From the NCBI GenBank assembly GCA_963730225.1, contig CAVSQX010000001.1:1364001-1428000 (forward strand): a stretch of 64,000 nt of DNA, read 5' to 3'. The notes under the pieces are model-generated. The model was not told the origin of the DNA. It did no database searches and saw only the letters and a list, made by a program, of their open reading frames with translations. The DNA comes from CAVSQX01 sp963730225 (GTDB taxonomy: Bacteria > Planctomycetota > Phycisphaerae > Tepidisphaerales > Tepidisphaeraceae). A program made the translations under genes and the position numbers. Each line of letters opens with the position of its first letter. Position 1 is the stretch's first letter. Of this stretch, positions 40,500 to 48,763 are shown one piece after another.

Positions 40500-41177
40500 C
40501 TAGGCTCGTGATCGTGATACCGGCCCCGCCCCGGGCCTGGGCGTCACGGTGATGCTCTTGGGTGTCGTCGGACAATCGTGCTGGCAGACGCCGCAGCCGG
40601 TGCAGCCGGATTCGATCACTTCAACTTTATTTGCCTCCAGACGTATCGCGGTTTCGCCCAGCGGACATTTGTCGATGCAAATTGTGCAATTCTCGCCGCG
40701 GCTGCGCACGCAACTGTTCTCGTGCCAAACGGCGGTGCCCATGTCGATCTCTTGAATCGCCGTCGGCGCCAACGCTCCGCTGGGGCAGTGATCCATGCAG
40801 ACCAGCCCCGCGCACATGACGCAGGCCGCCTGGTCGACATCGATGTACGGAACGCCGCCGCCCCGAGCACCGTAGGGATCAATCTTGATGCACTGGACGG
40901 GACAAACTCTCACGCATTCGCCGCAGCGGCTACAGGTGTCGCGAAATTCCTGCTCAGGCAGTGCGCCCGGCGGCCGCAGCCACAGCGCCGGCGCGGCTCG
41001 CACCGCCGGGGAGGCATTGGCCTGGCGGGAGCCAATCGACTTGAGTTGGGATTCCAGGGAAGCGATCTGTTTAATCGCTTCCTCCAGCGGCCCGGCCGCC
41101 TGAGCCAGCGGGCGCAACAGCTCGCTCAAACCATGTTTGAAAAAATGGCGGCGATTGACCCGACGCTGCTCATCCAT
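40500..41177 (-). CDS. Polyferredoxin-type 4Fe-4S protein (NapG/MauM family)
   Basis: A 225-residue protein with four cysteine clusters: CSRCGECVRVCP, CVMCAGLVCMDHCP, CTICIDKCP and CTGCGVCQHDCP, enough for about four [4Fe-4S] clusters. An N-terminal RRVNRRHFFKHG twin-arginine-like stretch suggests possible Tat export, although the hydrophobic core is weak. The pattern matches the NapG/MauM/ferredoxin-type electron-transfer proteins that pass electrons from the quinone pool. It follows the lipoprotein gene by 9 nt and precedes the glucosidase. Its redox partner is not in the window. Confidence 0.85.
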   Translation of the reverse strand: MDEQRRVNRRHFFKHGLSELLRPLAQAAGPLEEAIKQIASLESQLKSIGSRQANASPAVRAAPALWLRPPGALPEQEFRDTCSRCGECVRVCPVQCIKIDPYGARGGGVPYIDVDQAACVMCAGLVCMDHCPSGALAPTAIQEIDMGTAVWHENSCVRSRGENCTICIDKCPLGETAIRLEANKVEVIESGCTGCGVCQHDCPTTPKSITVTPRPGAGPVSRSRA

Positions 41178-41186
41178 AATCCGCGC

Positions 41187-41792
41187 CTACTGCACGGTGA
41201 CTTGTCGCTGAATCGTAAAGGCTCGACCGGTCAGCTCATCGTCGAACGTCGCGCGGATCGTCAAATCCGAATGCGTCGGTCGATTCTGCCAGGGGCAAAT
41301 CAACACGTAGGTGTACAGCAAAAGATGATCGTAAAACATCGTGCGCGATTGGGCGGTGTCGAAAGTCCAGCTTCCCAGCAGTGGACGAGTCGCCTCGGCC
41401 AAATCCCACGCTTCAATTTTGAACGAGCCAGCGGCTTTGAGCCGATCTCCCTGCCCGTCAATGGGAACGATGTAAATCTGCAATCCGTCCGAGGCGGAGG
41501 AAGTGGGGTCGGGCACATGGGCGCCGGTCAACATGCCGAATTGCAGGCCGTGGGTCGTAAAAAGCTTTTCCAGCCGATCATCCGACAGCGTCGGCGTCGT
41601 CACGGTGTGTTCCTGATACGCCTTGATCTGCGCGACATCGCCCTGCTGCTGGCGATCCAGTTCGGTAATCTGATCGCGCAGCGTTTGATTTTCCTTGCGA
41701 AGCTTGATGTTGACGGCGCTGGGACCGCCGCATCCGCAAACCAGGGCAGCCAAAAGGGCGCAGGGAATTGCCCGGCGCGGGAGACGGTTCAT
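41187..41792 (-). CDS. Predicted lipoprotein with coiled-coil start
   Basis: A 201-residue protein whose ATG (41792) overlaps the ClpP stop by 4 nt (ATGA), so the two are translationally coupled. The N-terminus (NRLPRRAIPCALLAALVCGCGG) is a signal peptide with a lipobox, with acylation probably at the Cys of VCGCGG. Residues ~27-55 form a coiled coil (NIKLRKENQTLRDQITELDRQQQ). The rest (HGLQFGMLTGAHVPD, SGLQIYIVPIDGQG-like region, SRTMFYDHLLLYTYVLICPW) is beta-rich and unrecognised. It would be anchored to a membrane facing the periplasm. No enzyme motif is visible. Confidence 0.72.
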   Translation of the reverse strand: MNRLPRRAIPCALLAALVCGCGGPSAVNIKLRKENQTLRDQITELDRQQQGDVAQIKAYQEHTVTTPTLSDDRLEKLFTTHGLQFGMLTGAHVPDPTSSASDGLQIYIVPIDGQGDRLKAAGSFKIEAWDLAEATRPLLGSWTFDTAQSRTMFYDHLLLYTYVLICPWQNRPTHSDLTIRATFDDELTGRAFTIQRQVTVQ

Positions 41793-42436
41793 TCCTTCTC
41801 CTCGTCCTCGTCGCGCCGTGAGGCCCGCAGGGTGGATTCGGCGATGCGCTCGAGCACCTGATCGGCGCAGCCGTATTCCACAGCCTCTTCGGCGAACAGC
41901 CATTTGTTGCGGTCGAAATCGCGGTGGATCGTCTCAGCCGGCTTGCCGGTGTAGCCAGCCATCATTTTGTAGAGCCGATCGCGCAGGCGCAGCATGTGCT
42001 GAGCTTCGATGCCCAGATCGGTCGCCGCTCCCTGTAGCACGCCGCCGATGAGCGGTTGATGCAGCATCACCTGGCTGTTGGTGAGGCAGGCGCGTTTCCC
42101 GCGCGTCCCCGCCGCCAGCAGACACGCCCCCATGCTGGCCGCCATGCCAATGCAGGTGGTGGCCACATCGCAACGCAGAAACTTCATCGTGTCGATGACG
42201 CCCAGCCCCGCGGAAATGCTGCCGCCGGGCGAATTGATGAAGAACTGGATGTCGCTCTTTGGATCGTCGTTCGAGAGAAACAGCATCTGCGCGACGATGG
42301 TATTGGCCGATTCATCGGTGACCGGGCCGCCGAGAATGATGATGCGGTCTTTGAGCAGGCGCGAGTAAATATCGTACGCTCGCTCACCGCGGCCGGACTT
42401 CTCGATGACGATGGGAATCAGTTGATTGGATGTCAT
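41789..42436 (-). CDS. clpP: ClpP-family serine protease paralogue (Asp-to-Asn triad)
   Basis: A 215-residue caseinolytic protease subunit. INSPGGSISAGLGVIDTM and GMAASMGACLLAAG (Ser101) and VMLHQP (His126) are intact. The position of the catalytic Asp, in the ERDRF segment of E. coli ClpP, here reads DRNKW, so it is Asn177. The same change occurs in the Listeria ClpP1 paralogue, which has weak activity alone. The catalytic Asp may be lost or only reduced. It lies on the same strand as a second clpP (42864-43595) with an intact triad, separated by a small VOC gene, and might form mixed tetradecamers. Its stop overlaps the lipoprotein start. Confidence 0.9.
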   Translation of the reverse strand: MTSNQLIPIVIEKSGRGERAYDIYSRLLKDRIIILGGPVTDESANTIVAQMLFLSNDDPKSDIQFFINSPGGSISAGLGVIDTMKFLRCDVATTCIGMAASMGACLLAAGTRGKRACLTNSQVMLHQPLIGGVLQGAATDLGIEAQHMLRLRDRLYKMMAGYTGKPAETIHRDFDRNKWLFAEEAVEYGCADQVLERIAESTLRASRRDEDEEKE

Positions 42437-42448
42437 AGGGTCTCGATG

Positions 42449-42847
42449 TCAGGCTCGTTGAACAATCTGGACTTCATTTCCTTCGGGATCGCGGAAGCTC
42501 ACAATTTTTCCACCGCCCACCGCGATTACCGGCTCGAACAAAAACGTCACGCCCGATTCCTGCAATTGAGCGTACGCGGCGTCGAAATCGGAAACGCGCA
42601 CGGCAAAGTGCCGAAGCCCCGGACAAAACCGCGGCACCTCCACCGGCGGCGGACCGGCGTTTTTCACAGGCATCAGCTCCAGCACTGCGCCGCCCAGAAA
42701 ATCGGCATCGTATCCCAACACCAAACTGGGCGGCGTCTGCCCGTTGTCACCCATGATCTTCATTCCCAGGTTCTTACAGTACCACTCGGCGAGCTTCCGA
42801 ACGTCGTAACAGCTCATGGCTGGATGATCGATGGCCGTGAAAAGCAT
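42449..42847 (-). CDS. Small VOC (glyoxalase-fold) protein
   Basis: A 132-residue protein from the ATG at 42847 (MLFTAIDHPAMSCYDVRKLAEWYCKNLG); a longer frame from 42988 overlaps the neighbouring clpP and is rejected. The glyoxalase/bleomycin-resistance signature is clear: FTAIDHPAMSCYDVRKLAEWY, LELMPVKNAGPPPVEVP, LRHFAVRVSDFDAAYAQL and ending VSFRDPEGNEVQIVQ. It is one half of the usual two-repeat fold, expected as a dimer. It sits between the two clpP genes on the same strand. The ligand is unknown. Confidence 0.78.
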   Translation of the reverse strand: MLFTAIDHPAMSCYDVRKLAEWYCKNLGMKIMGDNGQTPPSLVLGYDADFLGGAVLELMPVKNAGPPPVEVPRFCPGLRHFAVRVSDFDAAYAQLQESGVTFLFEPVIAVGGGKIVSFRDPEGNEVQIVQRA

Positions 42848-42863
42848 GGATCGCAACCAAGTC

Positions 42864-43595
42864 TTACTTGGGCTTGTTCCCATCCGCTGCTCCGTCGGCG
42901 GCGGAGGCGTCTTCGAGAACTTCGTCGCAAATGCCGTACGCCACCGCCTGCTTGGCGTCGAAGAAACGATCGCGCTCGCTGTCTTCACGGATGCGATCGA
43001 TCGTCTGCCCGCTGCACTTGGCCATGACGCTGATCAGCGTTTCCTTGGTCTTGAGAATCTCTTCGGCCTGGATTTCGATGTCGGCCGCCTGCCCGTAAAC
43101 GCCGCCGAAGGGCTGGTGGATCATGACCTTGGCGTTGGGCAGAATGAAGCGTTTGCCCTTTTTTCCGGCCATGAACACGACCGCCCCGCCGCTTTCGGCC
43201 CGGCCGATGCAGTAGGTGGCCACGTCGCAATTGAGAAACCGCATGATGTCGTAGATCGCCAGCGTGTCGTCGACGACGCCGCCGGGGGAATTGATGTACA
43301 GGTTGATGTCCGCGTCTTTTTTCACGCTCTGGAGATAGAGCATCTGCATGATGATGCGCAATGCGCTGACATGATTGATTTCACCGCCGAGGAACAGGAC
43401 GCGATTTTCCAGCAGCATTTCCTCGAGCGTCATTTCCCGATAGCGGTTGTACGCGCTGCCGGGCGGCCCGGGCATGGCCATCGGCATCAGCACCGGACTG
43501 CCGCCGGGAATGGCCGCGGGATTCGTCGCGCCGGCGTATTTTGCCGCCCGAGCGATCAGCCGCGGATCGGGTCTTTTAGGATCAAAGTTGAGCAT
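42864..43595 (-). CDS. clpP: ClpP-family serine protease paralogue (intact triad)
   Basis: A 243-residue protein from ATG 43595, with AAGGAG 6 nt upstream; an earlier ATG at 43637 is less likely. The triad is complete: Ser135 in GRAESGGAVV, His160 in VMIHQP and Asp209 in ERDRFF. INSPGGVVDDTLAIYDIM marks the family. The GRAESGG loop differs from the usual GQAASMG. The protein has a 40-50-residue N-terminal extension (PIPGGSPVLMPMAMPGPP) rich in Pro and Met, which may be a propeptide or an adaptor segment. It is adjacent to the Asn177 paralogue, so they may form a mixed protease. Confidence 0.88.
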   Translation of the reverse strand: MLNFDPKRPDPRLIARAAKYAGATNPAAIPGGSPVLMPMAMPGPPGSAYNRYREMTLEEMLLENRVLFLGGEINHVSALRIIMQMLYLQSVKKDADINLYINSPGGVVDDTLAIYDIMRFLNCDVATYCIGRAESGGAVVFMAGKKGKRFILPNAKVMIHQPFGGVYGQAADIEIQAEEILKTKETLISVMAKCSGQTIDRIREDSERDRFFDAKQAVAYGICDEVLEDASAADGAADGNKPK

Positions 43596-43633
43596 TCGTC
43601 TCCTTGCGTCAGTTCCGTCTGAGCACACTTTTC

Positions 43634-45667
43634 TCAATCGCGACGGATCGTACGCACGCTCGGCGCGAGCGTCAACGAGGCAATGAGCGCAAGGTCCGGT
43701 AAGTCCAGGCGCGTCAGACGGCAGTCGAGCACCATTTCTGCCACATCTGGCGATACGCGCTCTCGATTTCCGCGGCGAATCGTTTGGAATCCATCAGCAG
43801 CGAATCGCGCAGTGCGCGGACGAAGCGTTTCGCGCAGCCAGCGAAGTCGGAAGCGATCGCCGGCAAGCTCGACGGCGCGGAGCACGAAACCCTCGGCGTC
43901 GGTGGTCGACAGCTCTTCCAATCCGGCGTTGGTCAGGATGCTCAGCCCCGCTCGGCCGACGGGGGTTCGGCCAACCAGACTGACCGCCGGAACGCCCATC
44001 CAAAGTGCGTCGAGCGTGGTCGTGTGGCCGTTGTAGGGAAACGTGTCCAGCATGATGTCGATGCGATGGTACAGGCGAAGATAATGATCGCGCGGCAGAA
44101 ACGTGACGAACTCGACACGGGCAGGATCAACCCGCAATCGCTCCAGCACCCGGGAGCGATGATCGCCCGGCGGCGACAGCAGAATCAGCCTGGAGTGGGC
44201 CGTCAGCGACAGCACTCCGGCCCAAAGCGCCAGCACGCCGTCGTTGACTTTGCAGAAATTATTGAGGCATCCGAACGTGACATACCCGTTCCGCTCCGCG
44301 GGCAGCGGGGAGATCGCTTCGGTGCTCAGCGCATCGTAACACCAGAACGAACGCGGCAATCGAACGGATTGCTCAGTATAAAACTCGTCGCCGATTCCCG
44401 GTGGGTCCAGAAACGGATCGGTCAGCCGATAGTCGATGGCCGATTGCCCGGAGGTGCCGGGATAAGCGAGCCAGCAAACCTGAATGGGTGCGGGCTTGCG
44501 CGCGAAAAGCAGCGGGCGGGCATTGGCCATGTGCATCGTCAAATCGACGAGAATGTCGATGCGGTCGGCGTGAACCATCGCCGCCGCCGCGGCGTCGCTG
44601 CGGCCGGTGATGTCGCGCCAGGTTGAGCACATGCTCTGCATGGCCAGCGTGAAGCGGTCGGGCCGGGGAATGTCGGCATAACAGATGATTTCAACCTGCG
44701 ACGGATTGTGGGCGCGAAAAAGCGGTACGGTGAAAAATGACTGGCAATGATCGCGGAAATTCGGAGAGACGTATCCCACGCGCAGCGGGCGATCGGGATC
44801 GGGGGCGTTGTCGAATCGGCTGGCGGGTTTCAGCGAGTCGGCGTGTCGAGCTGCCCAGCGGCGATGCTCGGCGAGCAGCTCGTTGGGGCCAAAGCCGGGA
44901 TGAAAATAAAGCAGGTAAAGAAGATTACTGTGGATCGACGCATCGTTGGGCGCCAGGCGAATCGCCTCCTGATAGGCGGCGATGGCCTGATCGAGTTGGG
45001 CTTTGCCCTTAAGCGCGCCGGCCAGATTGTTGTACGCCTGCGCAAAACGGGGTCTGAGTTCGATCGCGCGCTGATACGCGGTGACGGCCGAATCCGGCAA
45101 CCCCTTGTCTCGCAGCGCATTTCCCAGGTTGTAATGGGCCTGGGTGAAGTTCGGATTCAACTGGATCGCGCGCTGGAAGCAATTGATAGCTTCGTCGAGT
45201 TGGCCCAGCGCAGCGGTGGCATTGCCGAGATTGTTGTACGCCGGAACACAATCGGGCTTGAGCTGAATGGCGCGCTGGCATTCGGCGATGGCCAGATCGT
45301 ATTCACGGCGAAGATAGAGCGCGTTGCCGAAGTTGTAATGGGCCTCGACGTAATTCGGGTTCAGCAGAATCGCGCGCTGGAACGAAGCGATGGCCGAATC
45401 GAAGCGTCCCTCGTCGGCGAGCATGATTCCCAGATTGCAATGAGCTTCGGCGTGGTCGGGGCGCAGTTCGATGGCTCGGCTCACCAGTTCGATTCCCGCC
45501 GCGTTTCGCCCGCCCTGCTTGGCCGCGACGCCGAGCAGATTCAGGGCGTCGGCGTGACGAGGGTTTTCGGTAAGAACACGGCGATACGCCGCCTCCGCCT
45601 CGGCCAGCCGACCGGCCTGGTGATGCTTGACGGCGATCTGAAAAAGTTGGTCGTTGCCCTGAGCCAT
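43634..45667 (-). CDS. TPR-O-GlcNAc transferase-like protein (SPINDLY/GT41), C-terminal frameshift
   Basis: A 677-residue protein from ATG 45667. At least seven tetratricopeptide repeats occupy residues ~1-280 (for example AHYNFGNALYLRREYDLAIAECQ and the related YNNLGNATAALGQLDEAI). A GT41 domain follows: RVGYVSPNFRDHCQSFFTVPLF, QVCWLAYPGTSG, NGYVTFGCLNNFCKVND and LDTFPYNGHTTTLDALWMGVPAV. The last ~50 residues leave the family sequence: in another frame the DNA encodes LRDSLLMDSKRFAAEIESAY ending QMWQKWCSTAV, stopping at 43714. So an indel near 43843 is likely and the true end is 43714. It is a predicted protein O-glycosyltransferase. It lies 38 nt after the DUF89 gene. Confidence 0.85.
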   Translation of the reverse strand: MAQGNDQLFQIAVKHHQAGRLAEAEAAYRRVLTENPRHADALNLLGVAAKQGGRNAAGIELVSRAIELRPDHAEAHCNLGIMLADEGRFDSAIASFQRAILLNPNYVEAHYNFGNALYLRREYDLAIAECQRAIQLKPDCVPAYNNLGNATAALGQLDEAINCFQRAIQLNPNFTQAHYNLGNALRDKGLPDSAVTAYQRAIELRPRFAQAYNNLAGALKGKAQLDQAIAAYQEAIRLAPNDASIHSNLLYLLYFHPGFGPNELLAEHRRWAARHADSLKPASRFDNAPDPDRPLRVGYVSPNFRDHCQSFFTVPLFRAHNPSQVEIICYADIPRPDRFTLAMQSMCSTWRDITGRSDAAAAAMVHADRIDILVDLTMHMANARPLLFARKPAPIQVCWLAYPGTSGQSAIDYRLTDPFLDPPGIGDEFYTEQSVRLPRSFWCYDALSTEAISPLPAERNGYVTFGCLNNFCKVNDGVLALWAGVLSLTAHSRLILLSPPGDHRSRVLERLRVDPARVEFVTFLPRDHYLRLYHRIDIMLDTFPYNGHTTTLDALWMGVPAVSLVGRTPVGRAGLSILTNAGLEELSTTDAEGFVLRAVELAGDRFRLRWLRETLRPRTARFAADGFQTIRRGNRERVSPDVAEMVLDCRLTRLDLPDLALIASLTLAPSVRTIRRD

Positions 45668-45705
45668 CCGTTGCGAGTCGATCGCGGCAACATTCTAAGT
45701 CGCCG

Positions 45706-46803
45706 TCAAATCGCCGCCAAAGTAAATCTGCAAACCACGTCATAAAGCTTCCCGCCGCAGCGTTTGGCGACCATAAGATCCTTAATCATGGCCAAATTTG
45801 CCACGTCACAGGTAAGTTGGACATCCAAATTGCTTTCCACGCCGCGGCCCATGCCTTCCAGAATGACCAGATCGGCGTCGGCGGAGGCGGCGTTCAATTC
45901 CTCGGACACGTCGGACAAATCGATCAACGGCTCCCCGGTGCCGGTGCTGACGCGCTGAATCGGCAGGTTTTTGAGCGACGGCTCAGTTTCCACGATTCGC
46001 GGCCACCAGGCGTTTACGTCGCCGATGGTCATGTCGTTGAGCGTCGGCCGCTGATTGGCCGCCAGCACCACCTCCGTCCCGCGACGGGCCAGCCAGCGGA
46101 CCATCGGAATCGCTCCCAGCAGAAAATCGCTGCCGGCGTTGTCGATGAAAAAAACCACTTTGCGATGCAGCGGCCGCTGTAAAAACCGCCGGCGCAGCGC
46201 ATCGAAATCGTCGATCAGCCACGGTCGCGGCGACAGCGATCGGCGCGTGGCATCGAAATCGGGGCCGCCGTGCATGAACGCTTTGGAAGTGGCTTCCGCT
46301 CCCATGTCGAAAATGTTTCCGGCGAAAATTCCCTCGACCAGGGCTTGAATTTGCTCGGCTTCCGGCAAGGCGTCAATCTCGCGGCAAATCGCCGGCAGCA
46401 GCGGAAGCGCGCTTTGGTTTTCGCGCTCCTTCAAATCGATAAATGCGTCGATAAAACCGTGCCGCCGCAAAAACATGTCGCGCCACTGATCCAGCGTGAG
46501 GATGGTCACGCGCTGGTGCCCGTGCCGACCGTCGCCGGTGGGATCGGCCAGAAACTCGTCGAAATAGTCGTAAAATTCCTCGCGGCACAATTCGGCACGC
46601 CGCTGTGCGCTCTGTTCCGATTCGCCTCGGGCGACGGCGGCGGCGCAGCCGAGCTTGAGGATCGTCAGCAGATGTCGCTTGAAAAAAGGCACCCAATGAT
46701 CGCGGGCTTCGCCGTCGATCGACACATCCATCGGCGAAGCCAGGTATCCCGACGGATCGGCCAGCTTCACAAACCCGCTTCGTTGTTCCGACGTCACATG
46801 CAT
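45706..46803 (-). CDS. DUF89 (ARMT1-like) damage-control phosphatase domain protein
   Basis: A 365-residue protein of the DUF89/ARMT1 family, metal-dependent phosphatases acting on damaged or excess sugar phosphates. The key motifs are VVFFIDNAGSDFLLGAIPMVRWLARRG (Asp-Asn metal site), VVLAANQRPTLNDMT, and DLVILEGMGRGVESN. The N-terminal helical region is typical in length. It lies 3 nt after the sugar ABC permease gene, so it is part of the transporter operon and may control phosphorylated sugar by-products of the imported substrate. That role is inferred from context. Confidence 0.83.
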   Translation of the reverse strand: MHVTSEQRSGFVKLADPSGYLASPMDVSIDGEARDHWVPFFKRHLLTILKLGCAAAVARGESEQSAQRRAELCREEFYDYFDEFLADPTGDGRHGHQRVTILTLDQWRDMFLRRHGFIDAFIDLKERENQSALPLLPAICREIDALPEAEQIQALVEGIFAGNIFDMGAEATSKAFMHGGPDFDATRRSLSPRPWLIDDFDALRRRFLQRPLHRKVVFFIDNAGSDFLLGAIPMVRWLARRGTEVVLAANQRPTLNDMTIGDVNAWWPRIVETEPSLKNLPIQRVSTGTGEPLIDLSDVSEELNAASADADLVILEGMGRGVESNLDVQLTCDVANLAMIKDLMVAKRCGGKLYDVVCRFTLAAI

Positions 46804-46806
46804 CTT

Positions 46807-47646
46807 CTACCCTTTGACGGCGCCCAACTGAATGCCCTTGACCAGGAACTTCTGGCAGGTAACGAATAGAACGATCATCGGCAAAAGGTTCATGACGGTT
46901 GCAGCCATCATGAGGTTGGTTTGCTTGTCGTAAACTCCGTCGAAAAACAACATGCCCACCGGCAGCGTTTTGAGGTATTCACTTTTGATCATGATCAACG
47001 GCCAAAAGAACGAGCCGAAGTTGCCCATGAACGTGAAAATCGCCAGCGTGACCATCCCCGGCCTGCTCAGCGGCAGAATGATGTCCCAGAAGACGCGCGA
47101 ATTCCCGGCGCCGTCGATGCGGGCCGCTTCGTCGAGGCTCGACGGAATTCCCAGCATGAATTGCCGCAGCAGAAACGTGCCGAACGTGCTGAAAGCGCTA
47201 GGAAGAATCAGGCCGAGATAGGAATCGTACAAGTGCAGCTTCACCATGAGCGCGAAGTTGGGAATCGTGATGACCACGCCGGGCACCATCATGGTCGCCA
47301 GATAAAACAAAAACGTGCGATCGCGCCCCGGCCACCGCAGCCGGGCGAAGGCAAATGCGGCCATCGCGCTGGTCAGACATTGAAGCAGCGTCACCCATCC
47401 CGCGACGAAAATGCTGTTGAAATACCATCGGGGAAAACTGATCGGCAGAGCTTTTCCCGTGTTCGGATCGGGCGTGGCTCCCAGCACGACCGCGTAGTTT
47501 TCCGTGTGCCATTTCAGGGCCGGAAACGGATTGAGGCTCTCCACTTCCGTGCGGTCTTTGAAGCTGGTCAGCACCATCCACAAAAACGGCAGCAGCATCA
47601 CGACGCCGACAATCGAAAGCGCGAAATGTCGAATCCAGCGTTTCAT
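46807..47646 (-). CDS. ABC sugar importer permease (MalG-like)
   Basis: A 279-residue integral membrane protein with about 6 helices. It has the EAA loop EAARIDGAGNSRVFWDIILPLSRP that contacts the ATPase, plus FLFYLATMMVPGVVITIPNFALMVKLHLYDSY and the C-terminal TVMNLLPMIVLFVTCQKFLVKGIQLGAVKG. It forms the importer with the MalF-like gene that ends 2 nt upstream. The ATP-binding subunit is not in the window, as is common when a shared MsiK/UgpC-type ATPase serves several importers. The substrate is probably an oligosaccharide or polyol. Confidence 0.9.
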   Translation of the reverse strand: MKRWIRHFALSIVGVVMLLPFLWMVLTSFKDRTEVESLNPFPALKWHTENYAVVLGATPDPNTGKALPISFPRWYFNSIFVAGWVTLLQCLTSAMAAFAFARLRWPGRDRTFLFYLATMMVPGVVITIPNFALMVKLHLYDSYLGLILPSAFSTFGTFLLRQFMLGIPSSLDEAARIDGAGNSRVFWDIILPLSRPGMVTLAIFTFMGNFGSFFWPLIMIKSEYLKTLPVGMLFFDGVYDKQTNLMMAATVMNLLPMIVLFVTCQKFLVKGIQLGAVKG

Positions 47647-47647
47647 T

Positions 47648-48763
47648 TCAATCGTTCAGTTCGCGGTTGCCGAACTTCCAATTCACCGCCGTGACCGCCA
47701 GCACCACCAGAAACAGCACCCACGAAATGGCCGACGCGTATCCCAGCCGCAGATCGAGAAACGCCTTCTGATAGATGTAAAAACTGAGCGTGACGGTGGT
47801 GTTGGCCGGGCCGCCGTTGGTCATCACCTTGGCGACATCGAACCCGCCCTGCAACCCGCCGATGCAGCTCATGACGATGATGAAAAAAGTCGTGGGAGCG
47901 AGCTGCGGCCAGGTGACGTTCCAGAATCGCTGCCAGGCGGAAGCGCCGTCGATGTCGGCGGCTTCGTAAAGCTCCTGGGGAATATTGGACAGGCCCGCCA
48001 GATACAACAGCATGTTCGCGCCGCCGACGGTCGTGACGATCCCCATCAGGATGAGCGCCTCGCGGGCGCCGATTCCAAAATTCCCGCGGCTGATCGCCGG
48101 TCGATCGGGACTGAGCCCCAGCAGATTTTTGACCGACGCGAGCCACTGCGGCGGTTCGAGCCGGCCCAGGTGCAGGGCCGAGGCCATCCAACGGATAACC
48201 CCGTCGATCGCGCCGGTCTGCGGGTTGTAAAGACTCTTCCACAAAATATACAACGCGACGCCGGCGGTGAAATTCGGGAGATAGTACAGCGTGCGGTAGA
48301 CGACAACGCCCGTAAAAACCGCCAGGCAATAGATGCAACCGGCCAGCAGAATCAGCCCCGCGAAAATGACGCTCGCCGGCGTTCCGATCGATCGCACCGC
48401 CGCACCGATGATCGCCGCGCAGATCAGCACCAGACCGCCATGGACGAATCGTGCCCGCCAACTGTGCTCGTGAATCGGCTTGCTGAGCAAAAGCGCCAGC
48501 ACCAGCGAGCCGGCAATGCTCAGCGGGATCCCCAGCATCAGATACAGCGTGTTGATCAGATACAACCAAAAGTCGTTGCTCGCGAGCAGATCGGTGAAAT
48601 TCCGCAAACCGATGAAACGCAACTCGATGGTCTTTCGCAAATCCCAGTTCGTGAACGCCATCAGCAAAGAAACCAGCAGCGGCCCGGCGAGAAAAACCAG
48701 GAACCCCGCCGCATTGGGCGCGAGAAACCAGACGGCGCTTTTCAGATCGGTTCGCTGCTTCAT
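47648..48763 (-). CDS. ABC sugar importer permease (MalF-like)
   Basis: A 371-residue multi-helix membrane protein with an N-terminal TM (WFLAPNAAGFLVFLAGPLLVSLLMAF) and the EAA loop EAADIDGASAWQRFWNVTWPQLAP. It starts with ATG overlapping the stop of the solute-binding gene by 4 nt (48760-48763). A long middle loop (residues ~170-215, containing PDRPAISRG) is extended compared with short permeases. It pairs with the MalG-like protein as the transmembrane channel of a carbohydrate importer. Confidence 0.9.
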   Translation of the reverse strand: MKQRTDLKSAVWFLAPNAAGFLVFLAGPLLVSLLMAFTNWDLRKTIELRFIGLRNFTDLLASNDFWLYLINTLYLMLGIPLSIAGSLVLALLLSKPIHEHSWRARFVHGGLVLICAAIIGAAVRSIGTPASVIFAGLILLAGCIYCLAVFTGVVVYRTLYYLPNFTAGVALYILWKSLYNPQTGAIDGVIRWMASALHLGRLEPPQWLASVKNLLGLSPDRPAISRGNFGIGAREALILMGIVTTVGGANMLLYLAGLSNIPQELYEAADIDGASAWQRFWNVTWPQLAPTTFFIIVMSCIGGLQGGFDVAKVMTNGGPANTTVTLSFYIYQKAFLDLRLGYASAISWVLFLVVLAVTAVNWKFGNRELND

